Shown piece by piece: positions 7,501 through 9,236 of a stretch of 9,236 nt of DNA; positions within the stretch are counted from its first letter, which is position 1, and each line of letters starts with the position of its first letter. This stretch comes from Nitrospirota bacterium (lineage in GTDB: Bacteria; Nitrospirota; UBA9217): the NCBI GenBank assembly GCA_027456925.1, contig DAIDTZ010000423.1, positions 1 to 9,236 on the forward strand, given 5' to 3'. Under the pieces are notes generated by a model that was given only the letters and a program-made list of their open reading frames with translations, had not been told where the DNA came from and did not search any database. The position numbers and the translations under genes are program-made.

Positions 7501-8963
7501 TCGGACCGGAATTGGGAAACAAGGCGAAGAATCTCGTTTATCTCAAAGACAAGGGACTCCCCGTTCCCCGGGGGGTGGTGCTCCCGGCGCGCTTTACCGC
7601 GGATTTCGACCTTCCGGAGAATCAGGATGACTTCAATGCAGTTCTTCAAAAGGCGGTGAAGATTCTGGAGACGAAAACCAACGCGACGTTCGGCACGGGC
7701 AGGCGGCCCTTGTTTCTTTCCGTGCGAAGCGGCTCATACCTGTCCATGCCCGGCATCCTGTCTTCCATCCTGTACTGCGGTATGAACGATCAGACCGTCG
7801 AAGCCTTCCTTCGTGAGACCAACGATCCCGCACTCTGCTGGGACTCGTACCGGAGGTTCATCGAGCATTACGCAACGGACGTATTGGGGCTGAAAATGGA
7901 ATTCTTTGAACGGATTGCCGCGGATTATCGGAGCGTACTTTCACAAAATCCGGAAAAAGCTGAGGAGGGCGGACATTTGAGCGCCATCGTTTCCCTCTAC
8001 AAGTCGCGGCTCCGCGAAATGGATCTGCAGGTCCCTGACGACGCCTTTATACAGCTGCAACACTGCGTCCGCGCCGTTTATGCCTCATGGAACAGCGTCC
8101 TGGCCAAGCAGTATCGCGCCGCGACCGGAACATCGGAGCAGTGGGGCACGGCAGTCCTGTTGATGGAGATGGTTTCCGGCAACCGGGAGGGGGGAGGATC
8201 GTCTGTTTTTTTTACGCGGGACCCCGCTACGCTCGATCCGGTCGTTTACGGAGAAACGCTCGAAAGCAGCAGCGGCGACGATCTCGTTTCCGGAAGGAAA
8301 TCCGGGCGTCCGCTGTCCCGCACGCAGGCAACAGCGGGCCGGCAAAGCCTCGAGGACCACGATCCGGAATTGTACCGACTGCACCAGGACCTCGCGCGAA
8401 GGATAGAGGACGCCTTTGGCGGGCTTCCCCAGGAAGTGGAGGCGACCTATACCCGGGATGGGTCCGGCAGGCGCATTCTTTCGGTGCTTCAGACCAGGCG
8501 AATGGAGCAGGGAGGGACGCCTTTTAATACCTTCGATGAAATTTGCGGCATGGGGTCGCGGGTGATCGGCCGCGGCATCGGCGCCCACGGAGGGGCGCTG
8601 AGCGGCGTTGCCTCGTTCGCAACGTCGATCGATTCCCTGGAGCGCCTGCACACGAAATCCGGCATGCCGGTCATCCTCCTGCGTAAAACGGCGAATACCG
8701 GCGATGTCTCATTCATGCCGGTAGTCAATGGGATTCTTACCGCGTCCGGCGGCGCTACGTCTCACGCTGCGGTCCTTGCGCAGAAATTCGGGCTTACGGC
8801 GGTGGTCGCCTGTGCTGATATGCAGCTGCTGCTGGATGAACAGGGCCGTCCCTACGCCCTTATAGGAGATACGCCTGTGGAGGAAGGAACTCCTATCAGC
8901 ATCGACGGCGCAAACGGGCTGGTGTTTTCCGGAACGTGCTTTCAGCAGCGCTTGAGTTCCTGA
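4581..8963 (+). CDS. PPDK-like dikinase/phosphotransferase with large unknown N-terminal region, no PEP-binding domain
   Basis: The C-terminal third matches the pyruvate phosphate dikinase family. The ATP-binding domain spans about 965-1310, with GNKAKNL (Lys981), SVRSG (Arg1049) followed by LSMPGILSSILYCGMND, WDSYRRFIEHYA, EQWGTAV, VFFTRDPAT, and LQTR (Gln1304, Arg1306). The phosphohistidine domain (about 1340-1455) has GGATSHAAVLAQ with catalytic His1395. SMPG and TSH are PPDK-type signatures, not PEP-synthase ones. The protein ends there, so the PEP/pyruvate barrel is absent. Residues 1-125 look beta-rich. Residues 150-930 look largely helical, with a charged helix near 455-475 and a motif FKRHIAFGIPS at 756-766. 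A Gly/Arg/Pro-rich linker (about 925-955) leads into the ATP domain. I do not recognise the N-terminal 960 residues; they may bind the acceptor. No signal peptide or membrane segment is evident. The start lies 25 bp after gltB with only a weak GGAA 13 bases ahead of the ATG, so translation may be coupled. Product and substrate are unknown; PPDK activity is unlikely. Confidence 0.85.
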   Translation: MTKVIGTNNDICRLDYLVWTLATAYRGAVTSLVVKDFCMSDNGVVTTLKGTVLSMPAGDYEASLIQTGAELSRADLVNGYFELAADSGRIAEARDLQIDIIQSGRHIGTFLLKKENAGGLYSSAVELSEDLAGLDLTRLTFPVREKAGLLQQAEEIVSQVHSTKKDWAAFSNKLNGFARDFYWGEPEAFSRAYGILVHFALLAAERVVPAERAKAVSNCFDLLEVPLENDADLLRLRAFVGTWLTGLSRSSLDLSVQARRAVNAIRRIRTSFPGMDASGALLPLVRSLRARNAALIVLPDQLIAALESFITPGEREALSRFGEQGQRKMEQDLTGAEHRLQSGEAGKALDIAAGMDLDILDDRNSISVLFDVLEKNLTRKSADLFAEVVAGFLLFAGRMTGPALTLVSLEIPRIIDVLVALKAPDACGILLEHLQDLPAPARDRIMLDPRVARSIYGSSEKRLKEQYEEEVKKILIPAARVRGISPDTWAELVPPQHFERLSAFLDLLMTGDEQLESVLIHVAANLALSGVLIPDDRLFQRRISAYLNSKAMKGRFLLNYLLLGRFPVYFNEVGATNRIRDYSTEIDSWADDPVIYFVRKQVHVNASSHNVRLLELVIQSWTGNDPSVLKQVVPPDMYAQANLGLLQRYSSVMARFFLSTGVQDAGGLHLERLLALPDATIDAGLAGEEGDGEARAKVRLMCKLYKEIVRKYSLIDKDGEVGDVYARLPAAIDRLRELKHIVLSSEKTEPQESLYFKRHIAFGIPSVLGTYHEQKFDALKEMMRIGEETPVLLQTILSGVEKKEQAAGYAGSPAWASLSWAWEILKLYGMENIQVDEYVEVLGLKGLHETQRVDVLKLCQKELAWMVASLSRTFHRPLVEIVEKFPQDDLPEQLMNLDRASRDFSDKAADVVMRDILNSIPGLVEFDRILEALVRALRAAEPPGARKGRDHAGLPGERDVYDIQTMTLQEAGTLGPELGNKAKNLVYLKDKGLPVPRGVVLPARFTADFDLPENQDDFNAVLQKAVKILETKTNATFGTGRRPLFLSVRSGSYLSMPGILSSILYCGMNDQTVEAFLRETNDPALCWDSYRRFIEHYATDVLGLKMEFFERIAADYRSVLSQNPEKAEEGGHLSAIVSLYKSRLREMDLQVPDDAFIQLQHCVRAVYASWNSVLAKQYRAATGTSEQWGTAVLLMEMVSGNREGGGSSVFFTRDPATLDPVVYGETLESSSGDDLVSGRKSGRPLSRTQATAGRQSLEDHDPELYRLHQDLARRIEDAFGGLPQEVEATYTRDGSGRRILSVLQTRRMEQGGTPFNTFDEICGMGSRVIGRGIGAHGGALSGVASFATSIDSLERLHTKSGMPVILLRKTANTGDVSFMPVVNGILTASGGATSHAAVLAQKFGLTAVVACADMQLLLDEQGRPYALIGDTPVEEGTPISIDGANGLVFSGTCFQQRLSS

Positions 8964-9012
8964 AAAGCAATTCGATCCCGCTGCCTGGATGGCGATAACC
9001 TGAACCAGCCAA

Positions 9013-9029
9013 CCAAAGCCGGCCTTTGG
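9013..9029. terminator. Hairpin after the dikinase gene, weak terminator candidate
   Basis: CCAAAG and CTTTGG form a perfect 6-bp stem around a CCGGC loop, 50 bases after the stop codon. No T-tract follows, so it does not fit a standard intrinsic terminator. It might protect the 3' end or take part in Rho-dependent ending, or it may have no role. Confidence 0.25.
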
Positions 9030-9096
9030 CGGCCCGGCGATCTACCCTTCCCGAGCCAACACAAGCCTTCCTGTGAAAGACCTAAAATGCACCAGC

Positions 9097-9137
9097 TGTT
9101 CAAAATGGGTGGTTCTAATTGCCGGCCTGTTTGAACA
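9097..9137. repeat. Intergenic inverted repeat TGTTCAAA / TTTGAACA
   Basis: The 8-bp arms at 9097-9104 and 9130-9137 are perfect reverse complements separated by 25 bases. A second pair of self-complementary GCCGGC copies sits at 9121-9126 and 9142-9147 and would compete for pairing. The block lies about 50-90 bases before the promoter-like motifs near the right edge. It could be an operator, an RNA structure or chance. Confidence 0.3.
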
Positions 9138-9187
9138 TGCCGCCGGCTAACCCGTTGATTATTTGATAAAACTGCTGCGTTTATTTT

Positions 9188-9203
9188 GAGCACGTTCCTT
9201 GCT
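9188..9203 (+). promoter_or_regulatory. Candidate sigma-54 (-24/-12) promoter
   Basis: GAGCACG-TTCC-TTGCT fits the sigma-54 consensus TGGCACG-N4-TTGCW with correct spacing, differing only at the first two positions (GA for TG); one of these belongs to the -24 GG pair, which weakens the match. Transcription would start near 9215 and run out of the window toward an unseen gene. Sigma-54 promoters often serve nitrogen genes, which would suit the neighbourhood. Upstream activator sites were not recognised. Confidence 0.3.
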
Positions 9204-9211
9204 AATTATTA

Positions 9212-9220
9212 TGCTATAGT
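9212..9220 (+). promoter_or_regulatory. Candidate extended -10 promoter near right edge
   Basis: TGCTATAGT matches the extended -10 pattern TGnTATAAT with one mismatch, in an AT-rich stretch that stands out from the GC-rich surroundings. No -35 box with 16-18 bp spacing is clear. It would drive a gene starting beyond base 9236. It lies just downstream of the sigma-54-like motif, so at most one of the two may be used, or they may be alternatives. Confidence 0.35.
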
Positions 9221-9236
9221 TTGGACAGACCTAAAG

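Noticed and set aside
6717..7649. 310-codon open frame on the minus strand inside the dikinase gene
   Set aside because: Antisense to a continuous coding frame with no motif of its own.
4581..8963. Calling the second gene ppdK or ppsA
   Set aside because: The PEP/pyruvate-binding domain needed for those reactions is missing and the N-terminal region is foreign to both families.
9088..9135. 15-codon plus-strand mini-ORF in the intergenic region
   Set aside because: Too short and without a clear ribosome binding site or any conservation evidence.
8942..9193. 83-codon minus-strand frame starting at GTG and overlapping the dikinase 3' end
   Set aside because: The AGGA before the GTG is too close, the translation is low in recognisable structure, and it overlaps the end of a real gene.
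1..9236. CRISPR arrays, tRNA or rRNA genes, insertion sequences
   Set aside because: No regularly spaced repeats, no cloverleaf or rRNA signature and no transposase were found on reading both strands.

Overview
The window holds two large genes that read in the same direction and fill most of its length. Both look full length. They are separated by only 25 bp and probably form one transcription unit. GC content is high (mid to upper 50s % by eye) and codon use looks alike in both genes. The GltB type together with this unusual dikinase-like protein would fit a Nitrospirota or deltaproteobacterial-type genome, but that is a weak inference: no rRNA or other marker gene is present.

Bases 1-247 contain no gene I can support. 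They carry an extended -10 type promoter candidate (200-208) and a ribosome binding site (234-240). Bases 248-4555 encode the large (alpha) subunit of glutamate synthase, GltB. All four domains are recognisable: glutaminase, central, FMN/iron-sulfur synthase and GXGXG. Its FMN domain differs from the family at several normally conserved positions. The most striking is that the first of the three cysteines expected to hold the [3Fe-4S] cluster is a glycine. No gltD (beta subunit) is seen on either side.

Bases 4581-8963 encode a 1460-residue protein. Its last ~500 residues are the ATP-binding and phosphohistidine domains of pyruvate phosphate dikinase (PPDK). It stops just where the phosphohistidine domain ends, so the PEP/pyruvate-binding barrel is absent. 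Ahead of the dikinase part lie ~960 residues that I do not recognise, mostly helical after a beta-rich start. This suggests an ATP-dependent phosphotransferase acting on an unknown acceptor, comparable in logic to rifampin phosphotransferase or glucan water dikinase rather than a pyruvate-PEP enzyme.

Bases 8964-9236 are non-coding as far as I can tell. They hold two inverted repeats, a sigma-54-like promoter match (9188-9203) and an extended -10 match (9212-9220). Both promoter matches point toward a gene beyond the right edge.

The main points of interest are the GltB with an apparently incomplete iron-sulfur site and the adjacent dikinase of unknown substrate. If they are co-transcribed, nitrogen assimilation could be linked to a phosphotransfer reaction, but nothing in the sequence proves a shared function.
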